Source: CADEED01 sp963711635 (GTDB lineage Bacteria; Pseudomonadota; Gammaproteobacteria; Steroidobacterales; Steroidobacteraceae). From it: 64,000 bases of DNA. Shown one piece after another: positions 47,619 through 56,925 of this stretch (the stretch's first letter is position 1; each line of letters starts with the position of its first letter). Both the position numbers and the translations under genes were made by a program. The stretch covers positions 62,001-126,000 of the forward strand of contig CAVQEZ010000001.1 in assembly GCA_963711635.1 (NCBI GenBank), given 5' to 3'. Below the pieces are notes generated by a model that was not told the origin of the DNA, made no database searches, and worked only from the letters and a program-made list of their open reading frames with translations.

Positions 47619-48917
47619 TCAGATCTTCTCGAGCGCTTGCTCCAGGTCTGCGATCAGATCGTCCGCGTTTTCGATGCCGACGGAAATCCGGATCATCGAA
47701 TCTGTGATGCCGAGCCGGTCGCGGGTCTCCTTGGGCACGCCGGAATGCGTAGTTGACGCCGGATGCGAAATCAGGGTCTCGGTTCCACCCAGGCTGACGG
47801 CCAGCTTCATGACCTGCAGGGCATCCAGCATGCGAAACGCCTCGGCCTCGCCGCCACGGATCGAGAACGAAAACGTCGAGCCCGCGCTCATGCACTGCCG
47901 CTCGAATACCTCCGCGCGCGGATCGCCGGGCTTGAGGTGCCCGAGATAATTCACGCTGGCCACTTTCGGATGTTTCGCGAGATAGCCCGCCACGCGTCCG
48001 GCGTTCTCGGCCCCGGCGCGCATACGCAGCGCCAGCGTTTCCATGGAACGCATGATCATCCACGAGGTGTTCGGGTCGAGCTGTGTACCCAAACTACTGC
48101 GCAGACTGCGCACGGGCATCACGAACTGCTTCGGGCCCACCACCCCGCCGGCCACCAGGTCAGAATGTCCGCCGACGTACTTGGTGAGCGAATACATCAC
48201 GAGATCGGCGCCGTGGTCGAGCGGTTTCTGGTAGACGGGACCGAGATAGGTGTTGTCGACGGCCACCGGCGGGCGTGAACCTTGTTGCCCGGCGATCCAC
48301 TCCGAAGCCTCGCGCCAGAGCTTCAGATCCACCAGGCCATTGGTCGGATTGGCCGGTGTCTCGGTGACCAGCAACCCCACCTTGCCGCCACGTGCCTTGG
48401 CTTTTTCCACCGCGGAACGCGCCCCATTCATCACGGCCTCGCGTGAAATGGCATCCGGCACGGCCACTGCGCCGATGCCGAAGGCAGGCAAGGTGCGATC
48501 GATCAGCGTCTCGGTGCCGCCGTACAGCGGCTGGCTCATGAGCAGGAAATCGTTGGGCTTGAGAAAAGCCCACAGCGTGGTGGAGATGGCCGACATGCCG
48601 CTCGAGAACACCGCCGCGGCTTCGCCACCCTCCCACAGCGCCAGCCGATCCTCGAGCACCTCGAGATTCGGATTGTTGAAGCGCGAATACACCAGGCCCG
48701 CGCTCTTGCCCGGCGGCGGCGCGCGCCGGCCCGAGGTGTAGTCGAAGAAGTCCTTGCCGTCCTGCGCGTTGCGGAACACGAACGTCGAGGTGAGAAAGAT
48801 CGGCGGCTTCAGCGACCCCTCGGACAGGGCGGGATCGAAGCCATAACCCATCATCTGCGTCTCGGGCGACAACACGCGGTTGCCCACCTTGCGCTTGTGG
48901 TAGGAATCGGCGCTCAT
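47619..48917 (-). CDS. PLP-dependent cystathionine gamma-synthase/methionine gamma-lyase family enzyme
   Basis: This 432-residue protein belongs to the Cys/Met metabolism PLP family: YSRFNNPNLEVLEDRLALWEGG, FSSGMSAISTTLWAF, PLYGGTETLIDRT, ETPANPTNGLVDL, VDNTYLGPVYQKPL and the PLP-binding Lys in YSLTKYVGGHSDLVAG. The C-terminus (VSLGGTETLISHPASTTHSGVP) is also typical. The reaction may be gamma-replacement (cystathionine or O-acetylhomoserine sulfhydrylase) or gamma-elimination (methionine lyase); sequence reading alone does not decide. AAGGAG lies 8 bases before the ATG. It is followed by the GFA gene 15 bases later. Confidence 0.87.
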   Translation of the reverse strand: MSADSYHKRKVGNRVLSPETQMMGYGFDPALSEGSLKPPIFLTSTFVFRNAQDGKDFFDYTSGRRAPPPGKSAGLVYSRFNNPNLEVLEDRLALWEGGEAAAVFSSGMSAISTTLWAFLKPNDFLLMSQPLYGGTETLIDRTLPAFGIGAVAVPDAISREAVMNGARSAVEKAKARGGKVGLLVTETPANPTNGLVDLKLWREASEWIAGQQGSRPPVAVDNTYLGPVYQKPLDHGADLVMYSLTKYVGGHSDLVAGGVVGPKQFVMPVRSLRSSLGTQLDPNTSWMIMRSMETLALRMRAGAENAGRVAGYLAKHPKVASVNYLGHLKPGDPRAEVFERQCMSAGSTFSFSIRGGEAEAFRMLDALQVMKLAVSLGGTETLISHPASTTHSGVPKETRDRLGITDSMIRISVGIENADDLIADLEQALEKI

Positions 48918-48929
48918 GAGGAGAGCTCC

Positions 48930-49772
48930 TTACAAATTCAAGATGCCCGATCCTATCTCGATTACCTCGCCGCCCACGAATACTTCGTTGTCGGTATTGA
49001 CCTCGAGTTGCAACAGCGAAGGCCGGCCGATGATCTCACCCTGTGAAACCTCGAAAGCCAGCGGCGGACGACGACCCATGGCGATGAACCAGCCGCCGAG
49101 ATTCGCGCACGCCGAGCCCGTGGCGGGATCCTCGAGAATCGCCGCGCCATCGGGAAAGAAGAAGCGGCTCATGATTTTCTTCGCGCCCGTGGATGCGAAC
49201 ACGTAGGCCTGCCCCGCGCCGTCCACACTGCGCAGCTTCTCGAACATCTCGGGCCTGGGTCGCGCGCGCCGCACCGCGGCTTCGCTGGTCAATGGAATGA
49301 TCAGCTGCTCGCGACCGGCCTTCATCCACAACGGCTGGAAGCCGATGTCGCCGGACTCCAGGCCTAACAAACGCGCGATCTCCTGCGGCGATGCCTCCAC
49401 CAGGCGCGAGGTCGAGGGCGCGGCGCGCAGCGTCCAGTGATCGCCGTTCGCCGTCACGGGAATGATTCCGGCGCGCATCTCGAGTCCGAGCTGATCGCCG
49501 CCGAGACCCAGCGCGCGGCACACGTGCGCCGTGCCCAGGGTCGGATGTCCGGCGAACGGCATTTCATAGGCCGGCGTAAAGATGCGCACCAGCGCCGCGG
49601 CGCGCTTGGACGGCAGGATGAACGTGGTTTCCGACAGATTCATCTGGCGGGCCAGGGCCTGCATGGTCGCGGGGTCCACCTGGCTGGCGTCTTCCACCAC
49701 GCACAGGGGATTGCCCGAGAGGCGTGCGCCACCGGCGGTGAATACGTTGAGGATCCGGTAGCGGAGCTGCAT
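48930..49772 (-). CDS. PhzF family isomerase/epimerase-like protein
   Basis: The 280-residue protein has the PhzF two-domain fold: RILNVFTAGGARLSGNPLCVV at the start, the catalytic Glu in MNLSETTFIL, IFTPAYEMPFAGHPTLGTAHV, and the second-domain EDPATGSACANLGGW. Members include diaminopimelate-epimerase-like isomerases; most are of unknown substrate. It lies 12 bases upstream of the PLP enzyme gene on the same strand, so the two are probably cotranscribed, which hints at amino-acid metabolism. Confidence 0.87.
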   Translation of the reverse strand: MQLRYRILNVFTAGGARLSGNPLCVVEDASQVDPATMQALARQMNLSETTFILPSKRAAALVRIFTPAYEMPFAGHPTLGTAHVCRALGLGGDQLGLEMRAGIIPVTANGDHWTLRAAPSTSRLVEASPQEIARLLGLESGDIGFQPLWMKAGREQLIIPLTSEAAVRRARPRPEMFEKLRSVDGAGQAYVFASTGAKKIMSRFFFPDGAAILEDPATGSACANLGGWFIAMGRRPPLAFEVSQGEIIGRPSLLQLEVNTDNEVFVGGEVIEIGSGILNL

Positions 49773-49828
49773 GCCGCCGGATTATTTCACAACCCCCGCA
49801 GTACGGTTCCGTCAAACCACCCGAACTG

Positions 49829-50629
49829 TCAGGCTGCCACGTCGACCAGCTCCCTGCCTGCGATGCTCTGCGCCGCATGCGCCCAGGACCATATCGCCAG
49901 GCGGCCGTTCATGTCCTCGACCAGCGCGGTGCAGTTTTCCACCCAGTCGCCATCGTTGCAGTAGAGCACGCCGTCGATGGTGCGCATTCCCGCGCGGTGG
50001 ATGTGGCCGCACACGATGCCATGCAGCTTGCGCTGCACGGCCGCATGCGCGGCGGCATGTTCGAATGCCTCGACGTAGCGCACCGCGTTTTTCAGGCGCA
50101 GCTTCAGGTAGTTAGCGAACGACCAGTACGGGAGTCCGAGCACGCGGCGCATCGCATTGACGGCGCGATTCATCCGCAGCGCCAGCTCGTACGCGCCGCC
50201 ACCGAGTCGCGCCAGCCAGCGGCTGCATTTCACGGCCGCATCGAACTCATCGCCGTGCATCACCAGCAGCTCGCGGCCATCGGCGGTCGAATGCACGTAT
50301 TTGCGGCGGATCTCGAGATTGCCGAACACCGAGCCGCAGAATTCGCGCATGTCGTCGTCGTGGTTTCCCGGGATGTAGATGACGCGGGCGCCGTCACGCG
50401 CCTTGCCGAGGATGGCGCGCACCACCTCATTGTGCTGCTGCGGCCAGTAGAAATTCTTTCGCAGGCTCTGGAAGTCGATGATGTCGCCGACCAGGAACAG
50501 ATAGTCGACCTCGACAGAGGCCAGGAATTGCAGCAGCTCGGCCGCGCGGCTGTCCCTGGAGCCGAGGTGCACGTCGGAGATGAAGATCGAACGCACCCGA
50601 TCCTGCCTCTCGCCCCTGCCTGCATTCAT
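49829..50629 (-). CDS. LpxH-like metallophosphoesterase (UDP-2,3-diacylglucosamine diphosphatase family)
   Basis: A 266-residue calcineurin-like phosphoesterase with all metal-site motifs: IFISDVHLGSRD, FLVGDIIDF, YIPGNHDDDMREF, LLVMHGDEFD and GIVCGHIHRAGM. The version with GDEFD and this length corresponds to the LpxH-like/YbbF-related group frequently annotated as UDP-2,3-diacylglucosamine diphosphatase, yet true LpxH has a different insertion, so the substrate is uncertain. GGAGA precedes the ATG at 50629. It is a cytosolic or membrane-peripheral enzyme. Confidence 0.83.
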   Translation of the reverse strand: MNAGRGERQDRVRSIFISDVHLGSRDSRAAELLQFLASVEVDYLFLVGDIIDFQSLRKNFYWPQQHNEVVRAILGKARDGARVIYIPGNHDDDMREFCGSVFGNLEIRRKYVHSTADGRELLVMHGDEFDAAVKCSRWLARLGGGAYELALRMNRAVNAMRRVLGLPYWSFANYLKLRLKNAVRYVEAFEHAAAHAAVQRKLHGIVCGHIHRAGMRTIDGVLYCNDGDWVENCTALVEDMNGRLAIWSWAHAAQSIAGRELVDVAA

Positions 50630-50727
50630 GGGTTCTCCACTGCCTCATATAAGGAGTGGGGCCACTATGCCGCCCGCGCGTTTCAGCTTTATTACCGCGG
50701 ACTTACGAGACTGTCTTAACGTCTGGC

Positions 50728-51087
50728 TTAGAGATTCACCAGCATGCGGAAGCCGCCGTACACCATGCGCTTGGAGTCGAAGGGCATGGCCTTCATGTCC
50801 ATCATCTGCGCGAGCCGCGGATCCTTGATGCACTTCGCGTTGACGCGATCGCGATCCTTGCGCGACCGGTAGACGATCCAGGAGAACCAGACCTCTTCGC
50901 CCTTCTTCAGTTTCACGCCCTTCGGAAACGATGTTTGTTTGCCGGGCTTCACGTCTTCAGCGACGCACTCGTGGTAGCTGAGCGCGCCGTGGTCCATCCA
51001 CACCTTGCCGGCCAGCGTCGACATCTTCTTGTACTTGTCCCGGTTGCGCTTCGGCACGGGAATCAGGAATCCGTCCACGTAAGGCAT
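50728..51087 (-). CDS. DUF1428 (YbaA-like) protein
   Basis: A 119-residue protein: PYVDGFLIPVPKRNRDKYKKM, WMDHGALSYHECVAEDV and KRMVYGGFRMLV are the diagnostic DUF1428 parts. These dimeric ferredoxin-like-fold proteins are conserved in proteobacteria, with unknown function. The ATG at 51087 is preferred (GAGGAG 10 bases upstream) over a longer frame beginning MNRGEPR. Confidence 0.85.
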   Translation of the reverse strand: MPYVDGFLIPVPKRNRDKYKKMSTLAGKVWMDHGALSYHECVAEDVKPGKQTSFPKGVKLKKGEEVWFSWIVYRSRKDRDRVNAKCIKDPRLAQMMDMKAMPFDSKRMVYGGFRMLVNL

Positions 51088-51104
51088 GCGGGGTTCTCCT
51101 CGGT

Positions 51105-52892
51105 TCATGCGGCGTCGGAACGTTCGCCGAATTGTAGTTCGGCAAACCGCGCGTAAAGCGAATTTTCGCGCGACAGTTGTTCATGCCGGCCAATGCCGAC
51201 GATGCGACCGCCGTCGATCACGACGATGCGGTCGGAGTTCACGGCGGTCGCCAGCCGGTGCGCGATGACCAGCGTGGTGCGGCCGCGCATGAGCTTCTCC
51301 AGTGCATCCTGGATCAGCCGCTCGCTCTCCGAATCCAGCGAGCTGGTGGCTTCGTCAAGCAGCAGGATGGGCGGGTTCTTCAGCATGGCGCGCGCGATGG
51401 CGATGCGCTGCTTCTGCCCGCCCGAAAGCCGCGCGCCACGTTCGCCAAGGAAGGTGTCGTAGCCCTCCGGCAGGCGCTGGATGAACTCGTCGGCGGCCGC
51501 GGCGCGCGCCGCGGCTTCGATCTCCACGTCGCTGGCGCCCGGGCGCCCATAGCGGATGTTTTCGCGCGCGCTGGCGCCGAAGATCATGGTTTCCTGCGGC
51601 ACCAGGCCGACGCGGGCGCGCACCGCCTGGGGATCGGCGAGCGCGATGTCGACGCCGTCGATGAGGATGCGTCCCGCGGCCGGATCGTAGAAACGCAGCA
51701 GCAGCGAGAACGCCGTGCTCTTGCCGGCGCCCGAGGGGCCGACGAAGGCCACGGTCTCGCCGGAGGCGATCTCCAGGTGGAAGTCGCTGAGCGCGCGTAC
51801 GTTCGGCCGTGACGGATAGCTGAACGACAGGTGCTCGAAGGTGATCTGCCCGCTCTGCACCGGGTTCAGGGCCACCGGATTCGCCGGAATCTTCAGCGAC
51901 GGGCGCGAGCCCAGCAGCTCGATGGTGCGTTCCATGGCTCCCGAGGCCCGTTGCAGCTCGCCCCACATCTCCGCCAGCGCCGCCACCGACGTGCCCATGA
52001 AAATGGCGTAGCTCAGGAATTTGGCCAGGTCGCCGCCGGTCATCGTGCCGTCCAGCACCGCGCGCGCGCCCAGCCACAACACCAGCGTCACCGAGAAGAA
52101 GGTGGTCATGATGGCCGCGGCGATCAGCCAGGCGCGCACGCGCGTGCGGCGCACGGCCGTGTCGAAGCTCTTCTCCACCATGTCGTCGTAACGGCGGCCG
52201 TGCAGCTCCTCGAGCGTGAAGGCCTGCACGGTCTGGATGGCATTGAGCGTCTCGCCCGCCAGTCCCGAGGTGTCCGCCACGCGATCCTGCGAATCGCGCG
52301 ACAGGCGGCGCACGCGGCGGCCGAACAGCAGCATGGGCGCGAGCACGGTGGGGATCAGTGCGAAGATGATCAGCGCCAATTTCAAGCTCGTGAGCAGCAG
52401 CAGCACCAGCGAGCCGATGAAGGATACGGTCGAGCGCAGCAGGATCGACAGCCCGATGCCCGACAGCGACTGGATCAGCGTGGTGTCGGTAGTTAGTCGG
52501 GAGAGCACCTCGCCGGTCTTGGTCACCTCGAAGAACGCCGGGTCCATGCGGATGACGCGCGCATACACGGCGCTGCGCAGGTCCGCGACCACGCGTTCGC
52601 CGATCCAGTTCACCAGGTACATGCGCAGCGACGCGAACGCCGCGAAAACCGCCGCCGCCGCCAGCAGCAGCAGGAAGTACCGGTCGATCGCGGCCGCGTT
52701 GGCGGCGGTGAAACCCTTGTCGATGACGTTCTTGAGTGCCTGCGGCAGCGCGAGCATGGCGGCCGCGGCGATCAGCAGGGCGACGAAGGCAATCAACATC
52801 CGGCCGCGATACGGCGCCAGGAATGGCAGCAACGCCCGCAGCGGCCTCAGGGAGGCGGCTTTGGGTCGCTCAGTCGCTGCGGATGCGTTCAC
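51105..52892 (-). CDS. ABC exporter, fused permease and ATPase (MsbA-like)
   Basis: The 595-residue half-transporter has a six-helix exporter domain (residues about 20-320) and a nucleotide-binding domain with Walker A GPSGAGKST, signature LSGGQKQRIAIARAML, Walker B ILLLDEATSSLDSES and switch His IAHRLAT. It acts as a homodimer exporting a lipid or drug; MsbA, LmrA-like and ATP-driven heavy-metal exporters share this layout, so the substrate is open. The GTG start overlaps the DUF962 gene by 23 bases, and translation coupling is likely. Confidence 0.87.
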   Translation of the reverse strand: MNASAATERPKAASLRPLRALLPFLAPYRGRMLIAFVALLIAAAAMLALPQALKNVIDKGFTAANAAAIDRYFLLLLAAAAVFAAFASLRMYLVNWIGERVVADLRSAVYARVIRMDPAFFEVTKTGEVLSRLTTDTTLIQSLSGIGLSILLRSTVSFIGSLVLLLLTSLKLALIIFALIPTVLAPMLLFGRRVRRLSRDSQDRVADTSGLAGETLNAIQTVQAFTLEELHGRRYDDMVEKSFDTAVRRTRVRAWLIAAAIMTTFFSVTLVLWLGARAVLDGTMTGGDLAKFLSYAIFMGTSVAALAEMWGELQRASGAMERTIELLGSRPSLKIPANPVALNPVQSGQITFEHLSFSYPSRPNVRALSDFHLEIASGETVAFVGPSGAGKSTAFSLLLRFYDPAAGRILIDGVDIALADPQAVRARVGLVPQETMIFGASARENIRYGRPGASDVEIEAAARAAAADEFIQRLPEGYDTFLGERGARLSGGQKQRIAIARAMLKNPPILLLDEATSSLDSESERLIQDALEKLMRGRTTLVIAHRLATAVNSDRIVVIDGGRIVGIGRHEQLSRENSLYARFAELQFGERSDAA

Positions 52893-53220
52893 GGAACTTG
52901 AGTCTGCCCAAGTTCAGTTCCCACCACATGCGGAAATCGCCGGCCAGGCTGTAGAAGGGATAACGAAAGGTCGCCGGCCGGTTGTGCTCGAACACGAAGT
53001 GTCCGATCCAGGCAAAGGTGTAGCCGCAGACCAGCGCACCCGGCAGCCACCACAGCTCGCCGGTGGCGAGGAGCGCGAGCAGGCACAGCACCGAGCCCCA
53101 GGTGCCTGCGTAGTGCAGCATGCGCGACACCGGGTGGCGATGCTCGCTCAGGTAGAAAGGGTAGAACTCCGCGAAGGTGCGGTAGCCCGATTCCTTGGGA
53201 CTGCTGGCGCGTGAATCCAT
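52870..53220 (-). CDS. DUF962/Mpo1-like membrane protein
   Basis: A 116-residue protein with the DUF962 pattern FAEFYPFYLSEHRHPVSRMLHYAGT, two to three membrane helices (VLCLLALLATGELWWLPGAL, CGYTFAWIGHFVFEHN) and NRPATFRYPFYSLAGDFRMWW. The family includes yeast Mpo1, an Fe2+-dependent dioxygenase of 2-hydroxy fatty acids; the conserved His residues (HRHP, HY, GHFVFEHN) are all present here. The start at 53220 is chosen; 53232 is possible and would overlap ppc. Whether it modifies lipids in bacteria is unknown. Confidence 0.83.
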   Translation of the reverse strand: MDSRASSPKESGYRTFAEFYPFYLSEHRHPVSRMLHYAGTWGSVLCLLALLATGELWWLPGALVCGYTFAWIGHFVFEHNRPATFRYPFYSLAGDFRMWWELNLGRLKFRERIRSD

Positions 53221-53228
53221 CGGCGGAA

Positions 53229-55964
53229 TCATCCGGTACTTTGCAGTCCCTCTGCAATGCCCGCGGTACAGGCCAGCAGCGCCTCGAACAATTCACGGTC
53301 CTGACGGCCGGATTCCCTCCATCGCCTTAGTAGGTCGACCTGCAGGAGATTGATCGGGTCGACGTAGGGATTACGCAGCTCGATGCCCCGCTGCAGCGTT
53401 GGATCGCGATCCAGCAAGGCCGTGGTCTGTTTGATTTCAATGACCTGCTGTCGCACCAGCTCGAATTCTTCGCGCACCTGCGCGGGGTATTGCCGGAAAC
53501 GCGGCTCGGCCAGCGACTCATAGGCGGCGGCCATCTCGAGGTCGGCGCGCGCCAGCGAGGCTTCGAGGTCATCGACCAGCGTGCTGAAAAACGTCCATTC
53601 GCCATAGGAGGAACGAGCCACGGCAAGGCCCAGCTCGTCGATCGCGGTCTTGAGTCCCAGGCCCGCGCCGAACCAGGCGGGCAGCATGTGGCGCGACTGG
53701 GTCCAGGCGAACACCCAGGGCACGGCGCGCAGCGCCTCGAAGCCTTCCTTTCCGGGCCGCACTGCCGGACGCGAGCCGATCTGCATGCGCGTGATCACGT
53801 CGATGGGCGTCACGGCCTGGAACCAGGCGTAGAAATCGGCGTCGGTGTGGATGAAGCGCCGGTAGTGCTGGCGGCTGACGGCCGCGAGCCGCGCGGCGAA
53901 CTGCTGCTGCTCCGAGGTGGGCGTATTGCCTTGCGCCGCGCCACCCAGGTCCATCATCAGCGCATGGAATGCGCGCTCCAGCGTGCGCATCGCGATGGGC
54001 CTGAGCCCGTAACCCTGGTTGATGACCTCGCCCTGCTCGGTGAGACGCAACACGCCATTCACCGTGCCGGCGGGCGCGGTACGCACCAGCGAGTCCACGC
54101 GGCCGCCACCGCGCGCGATGCTGCCACCGCGCGCATGGAAGATGACGTGCCGCTCGTCGGCGGCGGCCAGCGCCGCCGACAACTCGGCCTGCGCGCAGTA
54201 GATCGCCTGGCGCGCGGCGCAGATGCCGCCTTCCTTGTTGGAGTCCGAGTAGCCGATCACGGCGCACTGCGTGCGCCCGCGCGCCTCCAGATGCCGCTGG
54301 TAGAGCGGATCTCCTAACAAGGTTCGCATGACGTCGCCGCAATGCTCGAGCGCGTCCACGGAGTCGAACGATGGCGCGATGTCCACGGCCACCTCGCCCG
54401 AGGCGCGGTCGTAGGCCTCGGCCCAGCGCCCCAGCAGCAAGGGCGCGAGCACGTCGTCGGCGCCCTGCGTGCCACTCACCACGTAGTAGCCGATGGCATC
54501 GCGGCCAAAGCGATGGCGCGCCTGCAGGATGGCTTCGAACACGCCCAGCGTGCGTTTGCCCAGCGCATTCAGCTCCACTTTGGAACCCGTGTCGCGCTCG
54601 ATGGCCTGCACCAGCAGGTCGTGGCGTTCGGCCGGGGTGCGGGCCATCCAGTGCGGGTCGTCGAGGCCCTGGCTGATGACCAGGTGATGGATTTCGGATT
54701 GCTGGCGCAGATCCAGCGTGGCCAGGTGGAAACCGAAGGTCTCCACGCGCCGGATCAGGCGCTGCACATTGCCCCAGCCGGCGTGAAAGCCGCGGTTGCC
54801 GCGCAGCGAAGTGGCAATCAGCTTGAGATCGCGCAGGAACTGCTGCGGACCTTCATAGCCGTTCGGCCGGGCGTCGTAGGTGAGCCGCAGCCGCTCGGAC
54901 ACCTGCCCGAGGAACACGCGATACGGCATGCGATCGTGGCGCATGGGTGTGATGCCCTGCGCGCCGGGGACCAGCGTGGCGTACAACTCGATGCGCTGCG
55001 TGAGCTCGGGTGCCACCGCGCTGCGGCTGGCACTCTGCGACAACAACTGCGCCAGGTTCTGGCACTCGCTGAAGTACGCGTTGATGATGACCTGCTGCTG
55101 GCGCGCCAGCGTTTCGCGGATGGACTTGGCGTGCACGTCGGGATTGCCATCCATGTCGCCGCCCACCCAGGTGCCGAAGCGCAGGATGTTGGGCAGCTCG
55201 AGCGAATCCGGCTGCACGCCGAAGAGCTTGCCCAGCGCCTCGGCCAGCTCGTCGTAGAACGCCGGCAGGATGCGATACAGGATCTCGGCCAGATAGAACA
55301 CCACGTGTTCGCGCTCATCGGCCACCGTGAGCTTCTCGCGCGGATGGTCCTCGGTCTGCCAGGCCGTGGTTATCTCGGTGCGCACCCGGCTCCAGTTCTG
55401 GCGCAGTTCCTGCGGCGTGAGCGTCGGATCCAGGCGGTCTAACAACAGTCCCGCGATGCGCTGGTTCTTGCGCAGCATGGTGCGGCGTGCGCTTTCGGTG
55501 GGATGCGCGGTGAACACGGGTTCGATGCGGATCTTCTTCAGCAGCTCGAGCACGTCGGAGAGATTCAGTCCGCGCGTCTTGAGGGCGTGCAGCGCGGCTT
55601 CGACACCGCCCGGCTGCGCCCGCTCGCTGGCTTCGAGGAAATAGCCGCGGCGGCGGCGGATACGATGTACCTTCTCGGCCAGGTTGACCGCGCGAAACCA
55701 CATCGAGAAGGCGCGCGCGAGATCACGGGCCACCTGCGGAGCGCGGCCGCGCAACTGTACCGACAGTTCGGCCGCCGCCTCCTTGTCGCCGGCTCGACGC
55801 CGGATCGACAGGCGGCGATCCTTCTCGACCAGGTCGAAGAGACCGTCGCCACCCTGCTCCTTGAGCACGTCGCCGACGAGGGCTCCGAGCACGTGCACAT
55901 CGTCGCGCAACGCGGAGTGTTTGGCCGGGAACTGGATATCGTCGCGCTTCACGGAGCGCGGCAT
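53229..55964 (-). CDS. ppc: Phosphoenolpyruvate carboxylase
   Basis: The 911-residue enzyme matches bacterial PEPC over its full length: PVFTAHPTESARRTMLRK (catalytic His), GTWVGGDMDGNPDV, GYSDSNKEGG, and the glycine-rich loop FHARGGSIARGGG with its conserved Arg residues. In most PEPCs this loop reads FHGRGG(S/T)(I/V)GRGG, so two glycines are alanine here. The C-terminus ends GLQSTG in place of the usual QNTG. It makes oxaloacetate from PEP and bicarbonate for anaplerosis. The stop is just 5' of the DUF962 start. The frame is intact for 2.7 kb. Confidence 0.93.
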   Translation of the reverse strand: MPRSVKRDDIQFPAKHSALRDDVHVLGALVGDVLKEQGGDGLFDLVEKDRRLSIRRRAGDKEAAAELSVQLRGRAPQVARDLARAFSMWFRAVNLAEKVHRIRRRRGYFLEASERAQPGGVEAALHALKTRGLNLSDVLELLKKIRIEPVFTAHPTESARRTMLRKNQRIAGLLLDRLDPTLTPQELRQNWSRVRTEITTAWQTEDHPREKLTVADEREHVVFYLAEILYRILPAFYDELAEALGKLFGVQPDSLELPNILRFGTWVGGDMDGNPDVHAKSIRETLARQQQVIINAYFSECQNLAQLLSQSASRSAVAPELTQRIELYATLVPGAQGITPMRHDRMPYRVFLGQVSERLRLTYDARPNGYEGPQQFLRDLKLIATSLRGNRGFHAGWGNVQRLIRRVETFGFHLATLDLRQQSEIHHLVISQGLDDPHWMARTPAERHDLLVQAIERDTGSKVELNALGKRTLGVFEAILQARHRFGRDAIGYYVVSGTQGADDVLAPLLLGRWAEAYDRASGEVAVDIAPSFDSVDALEHCGDVMRTLLGDPLYQRHLEARGRTQCAVIGYSDSNKEGGICAARQAIYCAQAELSAALAAADERHVIFHARGGSIARGGGRVDSLVRTAPAGTVNGVLRLTEQGEVINQGYGLRPIAMRTLERAFHALMMDLGGAAQGNTPTSEQQQFAARLAAVSRQHYRRFIHTDADFYAWFQAVTPIDVITRMQIGSRPAVRPGKEGFEALRAVPWVFAWTQSRHMLPAWFGAGLGLKTAIDELGLAVARSSYGEWTFFSTLVDDLEASLARADLEMAAAYESLAEPRFRQYPAQVREEFELVRQQVIEIKQTTALLDRDPTLQRGIELRNPYVDPINLLQVDLLRRWRESGRQDRELFEALLACTAGIAEGLQSTG

Positions 55965-55995
55965 TCTACAGTGAAAGACTTGGAATCATGCACTT

Positions 55996-56919
55996 ATGGA
56001 ACCAGACAAAGAGCTCGCCGCGCGCCGCCTGGGCATGCTGTTCGTGGCCGGCTCCGCCATCCTGTTCGCCGCCAAGGGGCTGTTCGCCAAGGCGCTGTAC
56101 CAGCGCGGCGTGGGCTTCGAACTGCTGGTGACGGTGCGCGCGCTGCTGGCGATGCCGCTGTTCGTGTGGTTCGCGCTGCACTCCAACCGCGGCGCCCAGG
56201 CGAGCGCGCCCGCCCCGCTGCGCGCCTATGCCGCCGCCGCTCTTGCCGGCATCGTCGGCTACTACGCGGGCGCGATGGTCGATTTCTGGGCGCTCGAGCT
56301 CATCGATGCGTCGATCGAACGCGTGCTGTTGTTCAGCTACCCCGCGCTGGTGGTGCTCATCAGCTCCTTCACGCGCCGCCGTGCACCCGAACGGCGCATC
56401 GTCATCGCCATGGCGGTCACCTACGCGGGCATCTTCTTCGCCATGGGCGGCGTCGATCTCTCGGAGCTGCGCGCCAACCTGTACGGCGCCAGCCTGGTGC
56501 TGATCGCCGCGCTCACCACGGCTATCTACTTCCTGATCGGCGAGCGCTACGTGCACCAGCTCGGCAGCACGCGCTTCGCCGCCGTGGGCATGAGCTCCTC
56601 GGCCCTCGTGCTGGCGCTGCATTTCGCGCTGTTTCGCTCGTTCGATGAGGTCGTGGCGCTGGATGCGCGCGACTGGCTGCTGCTCGGCATCCTGGGCGTC
56701 GCCTGCATGTTCGTGCCCGGCCTCATGCAGGCCGAAGGCGTGCGGCGCGTGGGCGCGCAGCGTGCCGCCATCGGCAGCACCGTGGGTCCGCCCACGACCA
56801 TACTGCTGGCCGCGCTGTTTCTCGGCGAGCGGCTCAACGGATGGCAGCTGCTGGGCAGCGCCATGATCGTGGTGAGCGTGTTGGTACTGTCGCTGGGAGG
56901 GCGCAGCGCGCCCGATTAG
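55996..56919 (+). CDS. EamA/DMT family transporter
   Basis: The 307-residue protein has ten membrane helices in two EamA repeats (first ILFAAKGLFAKALYQRGV ... ; second starting near residue 160 with ASLVLIAALTTAIYFLIGE). The end IGSTVGPPTTILLAALFLGERLNGWQLLGSAMIVVSVLVLSL is characteristic of the drug/metabolite transporter superfamily. Exports an unknown small metabolite. It is divergent from ppc, with only 31 bases between the starts, and convergent with the Kef-type gene. Confidence 0.85.
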   Translation: MEPDKELAARRLGMLFVAGSAILFAAKGLFAKALYQRGVGFELLVTVRALLAMPLFVWFALHSNRGAQASAPAPLRAYAAAALAGIVGYYAGAMVDFWALELIDASIERVLLFSYPALVVLISSFTRRRAPERRIVIAMAVTYAGIFFAMGGVDLSELRANLYGASLVLIAALTTAIYFLIGERYVHQLGSTRFAAVGMSSSALVLALHFALFRSFDEVVALDARDWLLLGILGVACMFVPGLMQAEGVRRVGAQRAAIGSTVGPPTTILLAALFLGERLNGWQLLGSAMIVVSVLVLSLGGRSAPD

Positions 56920-56925
56920 CGGAAC